A stretch of 64,000 nucleotides of DNA, from contig NZ_JAGMUO010000097.1 of assembly GCF_019049325.1 (NCBI RefSeq), positions 434,001-498,000 on the forward strand. The letters are read 5' to 3'. The position numbers and the translations under genes were made by a program. Numbering within the stretch: position 1 is the stretch's first letter; every line of letters starts with the position of its first letter. Under the pieces are notes generated by a model that saw nothing but the letters and a program-made list of their open reading frames with translations, searched no databases and was not told the origin of the DNA. This document shows, in pieces, positions 54,784-63,106 of this stretch. This DNA comes from Streptomyces sp. AC512_CC834 (GTDB taxonomy: Bacteria > Actinomycetota > Actinomycetes > Streptomycetales > Streptomycetaceae).

Positions 54784-55398
54784 TCAGGCCCCGGCGACCA
54801 GCGTGACGCCGAGGACGATCATGGTGGCGGCCACCAGGCCGTCGAGGACGCGCCAGGCCGCGGGCCGGGCCAGGAAGCGGCCGAGGTGGCGGGCGCCGAA
54901 GCCGAGCGCGGCGAACCAGCACAGGCTGGCGGTCGCGGCACCGAGGCCGAAGGTCCAGCGCAGCGGCCCCCGGTCGGCGGCGACCGAGCCCAGCAGGAAC
55001 ACGGTGTCGAGGTAGACGTGCGGGTTGAGCCAGGTCAGCGCCAGGCAGGTGAGGACGGCCCGGCGGCGCGAGCCCGCGGCGTCCCCCTCCGCCCGCAGCG
55101 CCCCGGACGGCCGGAACACGCGCCGGGCCGCCACCGCGCCGTAGCAGAGCAGGAAAGCGCCGCCGAGCCAGCCGACGGCGGTCAGCGCGCCCGGCCAGGC
55201 CACCACCACGGCGCCCACCCCGCCGACACCCAGGGCGATGAGCAGGGCGTCGGACAGGGCACAGATGCCGACCACGGCGAGGACCGCGTCGCGGCGGATG
55301 CCCTGGCGCAGGACGAAGGCGTTCTGGGCGCCGATGGCGACGATGAGCGAGAGGCCGGTGCCGAAGCCGGCGGCCGCTGCCGTGAGGGCGTTGGTCAT
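54784..55398 (-). CDS. lysE: LysE/ArgO-family amino acid exporter
   Basis: A 204-residue membrane protein with about six helices. It begins GFGTGLSLIVAIGAQNAFVLRQGI, the diagnostic LysE/ArgO opening (shortest form GAQNAFVLRQG), and contains LTWLNPHVYLDTVFLLG. It exports lysine and/or arginine in characterised members. It is divergent from a LysG/ArgP-type regulator across a 69-base gap holding an inverted repeat, the conserved lysE-lysG arrangement. Confidence 0.9.
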   Translation of the reverse strand: MTNALTAAAAGFGTGLSLIVAIGAQNAFVLRQGIRRDAVLAVVGICALSDALLIALGVGGVGAVVVAWPGALTAVGWLGGAFLLCYGAVAARRVFRPSGALRAEGDAAGSRRRAVLTCLALTWLNPHVYLDTVFLLGSVAADRGPLRWTFGLGAATASLCWFAALGFGARHLGRFLARPAAWRVLDGLVAATMIVLGVTLVAGA

Positions 55399-55434
55399 GC
55401 CCTTGACGCTAAGCGGGCGATCACAGGACGTACA

Positions 55435-55460
55435 GCTAAAGATTCTTACGTATCCTTAGC
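55435..55460. promoter_or_regulatory. LysG/ArgP operator candidate
   Basis: GCTAAAGAT (55435-55443) and ATCCTTAGC (55452-55460) form an inverted repeat with eight of nine matches and an eight-base spacer. The site lies seven bases from the regulator ATG and 37 bases from lysE, so it can serve both activation and autorepression. Confidence 0.65.
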
Positions 55461-55467
55461 TCTTGTG

Positions 55468-56373
55468 ATGACGACAGCGGTGTTCGCCGATCTGCCCCTG
55501 GACCAGGTGCGCACGCTGCTGGCCGTCGTGGACGAGGGCACGTTCGACGCGGCCGCCGCCGCGCTGCACGTGACGCCGTCCGCGGTCAGCCAGCGGGTGA
55601 AGGCGCTGGAGCAGCGCACCGGCCGGGTGCTGCTGCTGCGCACCAAGCCGGTGCGGGCGACCGATTCCGGTGCGGTGCTGGTGCGGCTGGCCCGCCAGGT
55701 GGCGCGGCTGGAGCGGGACGCCTGTGCCGAGCTGGGGCTGCGGGAGGCGGGTGAGCCGACCCGGGTGTCGGTGGCGGTGAACGCGGACTCGCTGGCGACC
55801 TGGTTCCTGCCCGCCCTCACGCGCCTTCCCCGGGAGCCCGCGCTCTGCTTCGAGCTGCGCCGCGAGGACGAGAGCCACACGGCGGCGCTGCTGCGGGAGG
55901 GCGTGGTGATGGCGGCGGTCACGTCGTCGCCCGAACCGGTGCCGGGCTGCACGGTCCGGACGCTGGGTCGGATGCGGTATCTCCCCTGCGCCGCCCCCGA
56001 CTTCGCCGCACGGCACCTGGAGGGGCCGCCCCGCGAGACCGTCGCCGAGGCTCCCGTGGTGGTCTTCGACCGGCGGGACGACTTCCAGGACGCCTTCGCG
56101 CGGCGGCTCGGTCACGACGGCGCGAGCGCGGCGCGGCACTACGTGCCGACCTCGGAGGGCTTCGTCGAGGCCGTCGCCGCCGGTCTGGGCTGGGGCATGG
56201 TGCCGCAGCCGCAGGCGGATCCCCTGCTGCGCACCGGCCGGCTGGTGGGCTTCGCCCCGGACCTGGCGGTGGACGTCCCGCTGTACTGGCAGCAGTGGAA
56301 GCTCGACTCCCCGGCGCTGGCCAAGGTGGCGGACGCGGTGGTGGCGACGGCCGGTGCGGCGCTGCGCCGGTAG
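55468..56373 (+). CDS. lysG: LysG/ArgP-type LysR-family regulator
   Basis: A 301-residue LTTR. The N-terminal winged helix (LDQVRTLLAVVDEGTFDAAAAALHVTPSAVSQRVKALEQRTG; recognition part VTPSAVSQRVKALE) is followed by an effector domain with SVAVNADSLATWFLPAL and GFVEAVAAGLGWGMVPQ, as in ArgP/LysG, which sense lysine, arginine or histidine and switch on the exporter. The ATG at 55468 is used; a GTG at 55465 adds one residue. Divergent from lysE. Confidence 0.9.
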   Translation: MTTAVFADLPLDQVRTLLAVVDEGTFDAAAAALHVTPSAVSQRVKALEQRTGRVLLLRTKPVRATDSGAVLVRLARQVARLERDACAELGLREAGEPTRVSVAVNADSLATWFLPALTRLPREPALCFELRREDESHTAALLREGVVMAAVTSSPEPVPGCTVRTLGRMRYLPCAAPDFAARHLEGPPRETVAEAPVVVFDRRDDFQDAFARRLGHDGASAARHYVPTSEGFVEAVAAGLGWGMVPQPQADPLLRTGRLVGFAPDLAVDVPLYWQQWKLDSPALAKVADAVVATAGAALRR

Positions 56374-56771
56374 GCACCCGGCACCGCGCGGGGCGACGCA
56401 CCGGTTTCGCCCCGCTGTCGACAGGTCACCCGCAGCGGAGTAAGCCATGCACGAGGGCGCGAACGATACCCCCCGATCGCAGGTGACTTTGGTGACTCCT
56501 CTCCCTCGTGAACGAGGGAGCTTCTCCACCGACTCCAAGGAGTCGGCAGACGGCCAAGCCCTGACCGCTGCCGAAGCAGGTACGCAGCGTACTACGTCGC
56601 TTCGCGGCTCCGGTACGCAGGATGCGTTTCCCTCCCCGGCCGAAGCCGGGGACACCCACGCAAGATTAGGGTTGGAGCGCCGTGCGCTCAAGCGGCGCGA
56701 GGCGGTGCGCCGGAGGTCCGGCTGACGCCGCCCGGCCACCACGGGCGCTCGCCCGGGCGGCCCGGCGGGCC
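56374..56771. other. 398-bp gap: structured, no convincing gene
   Basis: It contains three clear hairpins and a short direct repeat GGTACGCAG, described under the IS relic. A 92-codon frame on the plus strand (56447-56725) reads through the hairpins and has no family resemblance. Confidence 0.6.
56430..56690 (-). mobile_element. Probable relic of an IS200/IS605 (TnpB-type) right end
   Basis: On the minus strand the region holds hairpins at 56634-56651 (CCCCGGC-CGAA-GCCGGGG), 56529-56546 (CCGACTCC/GGAGTCGG) and 56501-56520 (CTCCCTCG-TGAA-CGAGGGAG). The last is followed on the minus strand by AGGAGTCAC. A minus-strand frame includes GLAVCRLLGVGGEAPSFTRERS, similar to the degenerate C-terminal tails of actinobacterial TnpB proteins that overlap the omega-RNA. 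No intact tnpB or tnpA is present. The assignment rests on memory of such ends and is tentative. Confidence 0.4.
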
Positions 56772-58445
56772 TCAGGCGGTCTGGCGGGCCGCGGCCCGGC
56801 CCGCCGCCCGGCCGGAGAACAGGCAGCCGCCGAGGAAGGTGCCCTCCAGCGCGTTGTAGCCGTGCACCCCGCCGCCGCCGAAGCCGGCCACCTCGCCGGC
56901 CGCGTACAGGCCCTCGACGGGGGTGCCGTCGGCGCCCAGCGCGCGGGAGTCGAGGTCGGTCTGGATGCCGCCGAGGGTCTTGCGGGTGAGGATGTGCAGC
57001 TTGACGCCGATCAGCGGGCCCGCCGCGGGGTCGAGGACGCGGTGCGGGGTCGCCACCCGGCCGAGGCGGTCGCCGATGTAGCGGCGGGCGTTGCGGATGC
57101 CCTGGACCTGGGCGTCCTTGGCGTACGGGTTGGCCATCTGGAGGTCGCGGGCCTCGATCTGGCGCCGGAGTGCGGCGGCGTCCAGGAGCGGCTTGTCGGT
57201 CAACCGGTTCATCTTCTCCACCAGTTGCTCCAGGTTCGGCGCGCTCACGAAGTCGGCGCCGTTGCGCAGGAAGGCGTCCACGGGGCCCGGGGCTCCCTTG
57301 CCGAGGAGGCGGGTCCGCAGGAAGCCGGCGCGGTCCTTGGCGGTGATGTCGGGGTTCTGCTCGGAGCCGGAGAGCGCGAACTCCTTCTCGATGATCTTCT
57401 GGGTGAGGATGAACCAGGAGTGGTCGTGGCCCGCGAGGTCCTCGGCGGTGCGCAGGTGGCGCAGGGTGCCGAGGGTGTCGTAGCCGGGCAGGCAGGGCTC
57501 GGGCAGCCGGCGGCCGAGGGCGTCGAACCACATCGAGGACGGTCCGGGCAGGATGCGGATGCCGTGGCCGGGCCAGATCGGGTCCCAGTTGCGCACGCCC
57601 TCGGTGTAGTGCCACATCCGGTCGCGGTTGACCAGGCGTGCGCCCGCCTCGGCGCTGATGTCGAGCATCCGCCCGTCGACGTAGGCGGGGACGCCGGTGA
57701 CCATCTCGGCGGGCGGGGTGCCCAGGCGCTCGGGCCAGTGGCGGCGGACGATGTCGTGGTCGGCGCCGATGCCGCCGGAGGTGACGATCACGGCCTGGGC
57801 GGTGAGTTCGAACTCGCCTGCGGCGTCGCGGTTGGAGGTGACGCCGCGCGGCGAGTCGTCCGCGGCGAGGACCGTGCCGCGCACCCCGCGCGCGGTGCCG
57901 CCCTCGACGACCAGGTGGTCGACGCGGTGGCGGTGGTGGAAGGTGAGCAGTCCGTCGCGCGCGGCCTGCTTCGCGTGGCGTACGAAGGGCTCGACCACTC
58001 CCGTGCCGGTGCCCCAGGCGATGTGGAACCGGGGCACGGAGTTGCCGTGCCCGTCGGCCCTCAGGTCGCCGCGCTCGGCCCAGCCCACGGTGGGCAGGAA
58101 GGTGATGCCGTGTCCGGCCAGCCAGGACCGCTTCTCCCCCGCCGCCCACTCGACGTACGCCCTGGCCCAGCGCACGGCCCAGGAGTCCTCGTCCTCGGTC
58201 CGGTCGAAGCCGGCGCTGCCCTGCCAGTCGTTCCAGGCCAGGTCGAAGGAGTCCTTGACGCCGAGCCGCCGCTGCTCGGGCGAGTCGACGAGGAAGAGGC
58301 CGCCGAAGGACCAGAAGGCCTGTCCGCCGAGGTTGGCCGCGTTCTCCTGGTCGACCAGGGCGACCCGCCGGCCGCGGCTGGTCAGTTCGTGGGCCGCGAC
58401 CAGGCCCGCCAGGCCCGCTCCGACCACGATGACGTCGGCATCCAT
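56772..58445 (-). CDS. FAD-dependent dehydrogenase (KSTD/fumarate-reductase-like)
   Basis: A 557-residue flavoprotein with an N-terminal Rossmann motif (ADVIVVGAGLAGLVAAHELTSRGRRVALVDQE; core GAGLAGLVAAHE), NLGGQAFWSFGGLFLVD, and the C-terminal FAD-closing EGLYAAGEVAGFGGGGVHGYNALEG with LGGCLFSGRAAGR. It belongs to the FAD-binding-2 family, which includes 3-ketosteroid delta-1-dehydrogenases; the specific substrate is unknown. A TetR gene lies upstream on the same strand (55 bases) and may control it. Start ATG at 58445 with GAAGGGAC upstream. Confidence 0.87.
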   Translation of the reverse strand: MDADVIVVGAGLAGLVAAHELTSRGRRVALVDQENAANLGGQAFWSFGGLFLVDSPEQRRLGVKDSFDLAWNDWQGSAGFDRTEDEDSWAVRWARAYVEWAAGEKRSWLAGHGITFLPTVGWAERGDLRADGHGNSVPRFHIAWGTGTGVVEPFVRHAKQAARDGLLTFHHRHRVDHLVVEGGTARGVRGTVLAADDSPRGVTSNRDAAGEFELTAQAVIVTSGGIGADHDIVRRHWPERLGTPPAEMVTGVPAYVDGRMLDISAEAGARLVNRDRMWHYTEGVRNWDPIWPGHGIRILPGPSSMWFDALGRRLPEPCLPGYDTLGTLRHLRTAEDLAGHDHSWFILTQKIIEKEFALSGSEQNPDITAKDRAGFLRTRLLGKGAPGPVDAFLRNGADFVSAPNLEQLVEKMNRLTDKPLLDAAALRRQIEARDLQMANPYAKDAQVQGIRNARRYIGDRLGRVATPHRVLDPAAGPLIGVKLHILTRKTLGGIQTDLDSRALGADGTPVEGLYAAGEVAGFGGGGVHGYNALEGTFLGGCLFSGRAAGRAAARQTA

Positions 58446-58499
58446 GGCGACCGTCCCTTCTGTTCCGTCATGGGTCTGTTTCGTGATGGGTCTGTTCCG

Positions 58500-59123
58500 T
58501 CATTGACGCGTGCCGCCCTCGGTGAGCAGCGCGGTGAGCAGTTGTCCCAGCCAGACCCGGGCGTGCCCGGCGTCCCGGTCCAGGAGCAGTTGGGTGGTGA
58601 CCCCGTCGTACGCGGCGACCACGGCGTGCGCCGCGCCGTCGGCGTCGCCCAGCACGGCGGGCAGGGTGGTGTGCCCGCGTGCCCGGGCGAGCCGGTCGGC
58701 GATCGCGCGTCTGAGGCGGGCCCGGTGCTCCAGCAGGGTCCGCGCCACCTCCGGGTCGCGGGCGGCATGCACCAGGAAGTCCGTCTTCACCAGGAGCCAG
58801 TCCCGGTCCAGGAGCAGCACCTCGGTGACGCGCTCCACGGCGGCGGGTACGTCAAGGCCCGGCCCGTCCAGCGCGAGCGCGCCGGAGACCTGCTCCGCGA
58901 TCAGTTCGGCCCGGTCCCGGTAGAGGGCGAAGAACAGCTCGTCGAGGCTGTCGAAGTTCGAGTAGAAGGCACCCCGGCTGTATCCGGCCGCCTCGCAGAC
59001 CTCCTCGATCGACACCCGGCCGAACCCCTTGGCGGCGAACACCGCGAAGGCGGCGTCCAGGAGGTTGGCGCGGGTCCGCACGCGCCGCCTGGTCACCCGC
59101 CCGTCCGTCGCCCCGACCGCCAT
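58500..59123 (-). CDS. TetR-family transcriptional regulator
   Basis: A 207-residue repressor: RVRTRANLLDAAFAVFAAKGFGRVSIEEVCEAAGYSRGAFYSNFDSLDELFFAL contains the helix-turn-helix (core VSIEEVCEAAGYSRGAFYSNF), followed by a helical ligand domain. The ATG at 59123 has GAGGGAG eight bases upstream. It probably controls the dehydrogenase downstream and itself through the palindrome at 59168-59180. Divergent from alkB. Confidence 0.87.
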   Translation of the reverse strand: MAVGATDGRVTRRRVRTRANLLDAAFAVFAAKGFGRVSIEEVCEAAGYSRGAFYSNFDSLDELFFALYRDRAELIAEQVSGALALDGPGLDVPAAVERVTEVLLLDRDWLLVKTDFLVHAARDPEVARTLLEHRARLRRAIADRLARARGHTTLPAVLGDADGAAHAVVAAYDGVTTQLLLDRDAGHARVWLGQLLTALLTEGGTRQ

Positions 59124-59167
59124 GCCCCGGCTCCCTCTCGTCGTTTCCCCGCGTTTCGATGCGTGAA

Positions 59168-59190
59168 TGTATCGGATACACCAATGTATC
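59168..59190. promoter_or_regulatory. TetR operator candidate
   Basis: The perfect 13-base palindrome TGTATCGGATACA (59168-59180) is followed by a further half-site ATGTATC (59184-59190). It sits 45 bases upstream of the tetR start. Confidence 0.6.
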
Positions 59191-59220
59191 GAAAGGGCTC
59201 GAGCAGCGATTGGCAACGAT

Positions 59221-59234
59221 AGAACGTATATTCG
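59221..59234 (+). promoter_or_regulatory. LexA/SOS-box-like site upstream of alkB
   Basis: AGAACGTATATTCG matches the actinobacterial SOS consensus CGAACRNRYGTTYG at 12 of 14 positions. It also overlaps a TATATT hexamer (59227-59232) that could be a -10 box. It lies 22 bases before the alkB ATG. Confidence 0.45.
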
Positions 59235-59255
59235 AATGAGGAGTACGCTGGTTCC

Positions 59256-59894
59256 ATGACCACGCACCTCCAGGGCTCGCTCTTCGACCAGTCCGACGAG
59301 GTCCGGCTCGGCTCCCTCGACGGACTGCGCCGCACCCACCTCGGCTCCGGGGCCTGGATCGACCTGCTCCCGGGGTGGCTGGGCGGTGCCGACGCGCTGT
59401 TCGAGCGGCTGGCCGCCGAGGTCCCCTGGCGCGCGGAGCGGCGTGCCATGTACGACCAGGTGGTCGACGTACCCCGGCTGCTCGCGTTCTACGGCGCGGG
59501 CGACCCGCTGCCGCACCCGCTGCTGTCCGAGGCGCGCGACGCGCTGTCCGCGCACTACGCCGAGGAGCTGGGCGAGCCGTTCACGACGGCGGGGCTCTGC
59601 CACTACCGCGACGGCCGGGACAGCGTCGCCTGGCACGGCGACCGGATCGGGCGCGGAGCGCGCCAGGACACGATGGTCGCCATCCTCTCGGTCGGAGCAC
59701 CCCGGGACCTACTGCTGCGACCGGCGGGCGGGGGCGGGGGCGGCGGCGAGACCGTGCGGCGCCCGCTGGGCCACGGCGACCTGATCGTGATGGGCGGCTC
59801 CTGCCAGCGCACCTGGGAGCACTGCGTACCCAAGAGCACCCGCGCCGCCGGGCCCCGCGTCAGCGTCCAGTTCCGCCCGCACGGCGTGCGCTGA
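59256..59894 (+). CDS. alkB: AlkB-family alkylated-DNA dioxygenase
   Basis: A 212-residue Fe(II)/2-oxoglutarate dioxygenase that repairs N-alkylated bases. Metal and co-substrate residues are visible: HGDRIG (HxD), the distal histidine in TWEHCVPK and the 2OG-binding arginines in GPRVSVQFRP. FTTAGLCHYRDGRDSVAWH is the expected strand before HxD. An unusual run of seven glycines (PAGGGGGGGET) interrupts the loop before the last strands. GAGGAG lies 12 bases upstream of the ATG. A LexA-like box upstream suggests damage control. Confidence 0.9.
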   Translation: MTTHLQGSLFDQSDEVRLGSLDGLRRTHLGSGAWIDLLPGWLGGADALFERLAAEVPWRAERRAMYDQVVDVPRLLAFYGAGDPLPHPLLSEARDALSAHYAEELGEPFTTAGLCHYRDGRDSVAWHGDRIGRGARQDTMVAILSVGAPRDLLLRPAGGGGGGGETVRRPLGHGDLIVMGGSCQRTWEHCVPKSTRAAGPRVSVQFRPHGVR

Positions 59895-59969
59895 GGGGTC
59901 GCGCCGCGATCCGCGTGCCGCTTCTGGTTGGCTGTCCTCGCGGGGCAGCCACCTGGAATGCGGGAGATC

Positions 59970-60716
59970 ATGAGCGCGCACGTACGGCAAGTGGCCGACG
60001 GCACCCATCTGGTGCACGGCGGCAACACCAACTGGGTCATCCTCACCGACGGCGACGCGGTGACCCTCGTCGACACCGGCTATCCCGGCGACCGCGGGCT
60101 GCTGCTCGACTCCCTGGCCGCCGTCGGCAGTTCGCCCGAGGCGGTGGCGGCCGTACTGATCACCCACGCCCACAACGACCACCTGGGCTCGGCCGAGTAC
60201 CTGCGCGCCGCCCACGGCACCCCCGTGCTGCTCCACGAGGCCGAGGTGCCCCATGCCCGACGGGACTTCCTCCAGCAGGTGTCGGTCGGCACGGTGCTGC
60301 GCAACGCCTGGCGGCCGGGTGTCCTGCCGTGGACGGTGCATGTGCTGCGCAACGGCGGCACCGAGCAGCACCCGGTGACCTCACCCGCGCCCTTCCCGGC
60401 GGACGGTCCCCTCGACCTGCCCGGGCGGCCGGTGCCGGTGCACACCCCCGGGCACACCGACGGCCACTGCGCCTACCACCTCCCCGACGCCGGGGTGGTG
60501 ATCTCCGGCGACGCGCTGGTGAGCGGGCACGCCGTCTCCCGGGTCGGGGGACCGCAGTTGCTGCCCGACATGTTTCACCACGACCGGGTGCGGGCGGTCG
60601 CCTCGCTGGACGTCCTCGCCGGTCTCGAGGGCGACCTCCTGCTCCCCGGGCACGGTCCCGCCCACCGCGGGCCGGTGAAGGACGCCGCGGCACAGGCCCG
60701 GGAACGGGCGTTCTAG
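59970..60716 (+). CDS. MBL-fold metallo-hydrolase
   Basis: A 248-residue metallo-beta-lactamase-fold enzyme with HAHNDHLGS (HxHxDH), TPGHTDGHCAYHL, ISGDALV and the last metal-binding LLPGHGP. The substrate is unknown; glyoxalase II-like or lactonase-like activities are possible. The ATG at 59970 is used (GGGAG three bases upstream); the ATG at 59958 is an alternative. It is followed within nine bases by the DUF4032 gene, so the two are probably co-transcribed. Confidence 0.87.
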   Translation: MSAHVRQVADGTHLVHGGNTNWVILTDGDAVTLVDTGYPGDRGLLLDSLAAVGSSPEAVAAVLITHAHNDHLGSAEYLRAAHGTPVLLHEAEVPHARRDFLQQVSVGTVLRNAWRPGVLPWTVHVLRNGGTEQHPVTSPAPFPADGPLDLPGRPVPVHTPGHTDGHCAYHLPDAGVVISGDALVSGHAVSRVGGPQLLPDMFHHDRVRAVASLDVLAGLEGDLLLPGHGPAHRGPVKDAAAQARERAF

Positions 60717-60725
60717 AGTCGGGGC

Positions 60726-61958
60726 ATGGCCTTGCAGATCAGCGCCACCAACCCGGAGCACCCCGCGCTCCTGCTCGAACTGCCCTGGCAGACGCCGCTG
60801 GAGCAGTGGCCCGAGGAGTACCTCGTGCCGCTGCCGCGCGGCATCTCCCGGCACGTGGTCCGCTACGCGCGCGCCGGCGACGAGGTGATCGCGGTCAAGG
60901 AGCTGGCCGAACGGCCCGCGCTGCGCGAGTACCAGTTGCTGCGCGACCTGGACCGGCTCGCCATCCCGGCGGTGGACGCGCTGGCCGTGATCACCGGCCG
61001 CACCGACGCCGCGGGCGACGCGCTGGAACCGGTGCTCGTCACCCGGCACCTGGGCGGCTCGCAGCCGTACCGGTCGATGTTCGAGACGACGCTGCGCCCG
61101 GCGACCATGCACCGGCTGATGGACGCCCTCGCGGTGCTGCTGGTCCGGCTGCACCTGGCCGGGTTCGCCTGGGGCGACTGCTCGCTGTCCAACACCCTCT
61201 TCCGGCGCGACGCGGGCGCCTACGCCGCCTATCTGGTCGACGCCGAGACCGGGGAACTGCACCCCCGGCTCAGCCCCGGGCAGCGCGACTACGACCTCGA
61301 CCTCGCCCGGGTGAACATCAGCGGCGAGCTGCTCGACCTGGAGGCGTCGGGGGCGCTGCACCCCTCCGTCGACCCGGTGGACTTCGGTACCGAGATCTGC
61401 GCCCGCTACGGACGCCTGTGGCAGGAGCTGACCCGCACCTCCGTCTATCCGGCGGGCAAGTACCACTACATCGAGCGCCGGATCCGGCGCCTCAACGACC
61501 TCGGCTTCGACGTGGCCGAGATGCAGATCGAGCACGCCTCCAACGGCGACACGGTCACCTTCGTGCCCAAGGTGGTCGACGCCGGTCACCACCAGCGCCA
61601 ACTGCTGCGCCTGACCGGCCTGGACGCCGAGGAGAACCAGGCCAGGCGGCTGCTCACCGACCTGGAGAGCTGGATGGCCACCCAGGACGACTACGCCCCG
61701 GGCGACCCCCTCGGTGCCCGGCCGGAGGTCCTCGCCCACCGCTGGGTGCGCGAGGTCTTCCGGCCCACCGTGCGCGCGGTGCCGGTGGAGCTGCGCGGTG
61801 CGATGGACCCGGCGCAGATCTACCACGAGCTGCTGGAACACCGCTGGTACCTGTCCGAGCGGGCGCAGCACGACATCGGCCTGGACACGGCCGTCGACGA
61901 CTACATCGTCACCGTCCTGCCCAGGGCCCGCGAGACCCTCCGGCCCACGGCGGACTGA
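60726..61958 (+). CDS. DUF4032 protein with kinase-like fold
   Basis: A 410-residue protein with an aminoglycoside-phosphotransferase/lipopolysaccharide-kinase-like core: VIAVKELAERPALREYQLLRDL (lysine and glutamate pair), LHLAGFAWGDCSLSNTLF (catalytic-loop GDCSLSN) and AAYLVDAETGEL (metal-binding Asp). The C-terminal half is the DUF4032 region (KYHYIERRIRRLNDLGFDVAEMQ, shortened: RRIRRLNDLGFDV). The function is unknown. Catalytic-type residues are present, so phosphotransfer is plausible. Confidence 0.82.
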   Translation: MALQISATNPEHPALLLELPWQTPLEQWPEEYLVPLPRGISRHVVRYARAGDEVIAVKELAERPALREYQLLRDLDRLAIPAVDALAVITGRTDAAGDALEPVLVTRHLGGSQPYRSMFETTLRPATMHRLMDALAVLLVRLHLAGFAWGDCSLSNTLFRRDAGAYAAYLVDAETGELHPRLSPGQRDYDLDLARVNISGELLDLEASGALHPSVDPVDFGTEICARYGRLWQELTRTSVYPAGKYHYIERRIRRLNDLGFDVAEMQIEHASNGDTVTFVPKVVDAGHHQRQLLRLTGLDAEENQARRLLTDLESWMATQDDYAPGDPLGARPEVLAHRWVREVFRPTVRAVPVELRGAMDPAQIYHELLEHRWYLSERAQHDIGLDTAVDDYIVTVLPRARETLRPTAD

Positions 61959-61977
61959 ACGGCGGCGTACCGGGTCC

Positions 61978-62850
61978 TCACGTGTGCGGGACCACCGCCA
62001 CCGGGCACTCGGCGTGGTGCAGTACGCCGTGCGCCACCGAGCCGATCCGGGCGCCGACGGCGGTACGGCGGGCGCGGCGGCCGACGACCGTCAACTGCGC
62101 GCCGCCGGCCGCCGAGAGCAGCACCTGGCCGGCACTGCCCATCTCCACGTGCTCGACCACCGGCACGTCGGGGAAGCGCTCGCGCCACGGCCCGAGGGCC
62201 TCGCCGAGCGCCTTCCGCTCGTACTGCTCCAGGCCTCCGGCCTCGTCGGCGAGCGCCATCGAGCCGGGGCTGTAGGTGAACACCGTCGGCAGGGTCCAGG
62301 CCCGCACGGCCCGCACGGTGGCGCCGCGCGCGGCGGCCGACTCGAAGGCGAACCCGATGACGTCGGCGCTGTCCTCCGGCTCGCCCTGCTGGCCCACGAC
62401 CACCTCGCGGCCCGCGGCCTCGGTGGCGGCCTCGTCGCCGGCCCGCACGAGGACGACCGGCCGGGTCGCCTCGGCGATCACCTGCCGGCCGACCGAGCCG
62501 AGCAGGAAGCCGACGACCGCCCCGTGCCCGCGCGAGCCGAGCACCAGCGTCTCGGCGTCGGCCGCGGCGGCGAGCAGTGCCGCGACGTCGTCGCCCTCGC
62601 GGATCTCGGTGGACACCGTGAGGTCCGGGTGCCGTCCGGTGACGGTCCCGACCGACTCGGCGACGGACTGCCGCACCCACCGCTCCTGGGTGTCCCGGTC
62701 CACCGTGCCGGCCACCCCCTGCCCCTGGAACCGCCACGCGTGCACGACGTGCAGCGGGCTTCCGCGGCGGACCGCCTCCCTGGCGGCCCAGGCCAGTGCG
62801 GCCAGACTCTCCTCGGAACCGTCCACCCCTGCCGTGATCGGGCGCGTCAT
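61978..62850 (-). CDS. Universal stress protein, two tandem UspA domains
   Basis: A 290-residue protein with two UspA folds: residues 1-145 (ITAGVDGSEESLAALAWAAREA ... LVLGSRGHGAVVGFLLGSVGRQVIAEATRPVVLVR, core GSRGHG-x8-GSVGRQV) and 150-290 (ending VVGRRARRTAVGARIGSVAHGVLHHAECPVAVV). The first domain has the ATP-binding G-2x-G-9x-G(S/T) pattern. The ATG at 62850 follows GGGAGGGA. Such proteins are typical targets of stress and hypoxia regulators in actinomycetes. Confidence 0.9.
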   Translation of the reverse strand: MTRPITAGVDGSEESLAALAWAAREAVRRGSPLHVVHAWRFQGQGVAGTVDRDTQERWVRQSVAESVGTVTGRHPDLTVSTEIREGDDVAALLAAAADAETLVLGSRGHGAVVGFLLGSVGRQVIAEATRPVVLVRAGDEAATEAAGREVVVGQQGEPEDSADVIGFAFESAAARGATVRAVRAWTLPTVFTYSPGSMALADEAGGLEQYERKALGEALGPWRERFPDVPVVEHVEMGSAGQVLLSAAGGAQLTVVGRRARRTAVGARIGSVAHGVLHHAECPVAVVPHT

Positions 62851-63106
62851 GCGGGTCCCTCCCTGTGTCGCACTCACGTCGTTCATGGGCCCAGTCTTCC
62901 CCAAGCCGCCCCGTGACCTCGCAGGGGGCGCGGGGAGCGGGGACGGGAAGCGGAGAGCGGGGAGGGGAGCGGCAGGGAGGCGCGCGGGGGCCGGTGCCTC
63001 CGCGCCGCCCGAGCAAGCTGCGGCGATCGAACATACGATGGGCTGCAGGCCGGTGCGGTGACGGGGACGCCGTGCCGTGAATCCGGCCGCTCGACGTGGG
63101 GGACGC

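Noticed and set aside
56447..56725. 92-codon plus-strand frame
   Set aside because: Reads through three hairpins of the presumed IS relic, with no ribosome site or family similarity.
62870..62925. DevR/OsdR-like dormancy box upstream of the universal stress gene
   Set aside because: Only a loose resemblance (TTGGGGA...GGGCCCATGAA) to the remembered consensus; too degenerate to call.
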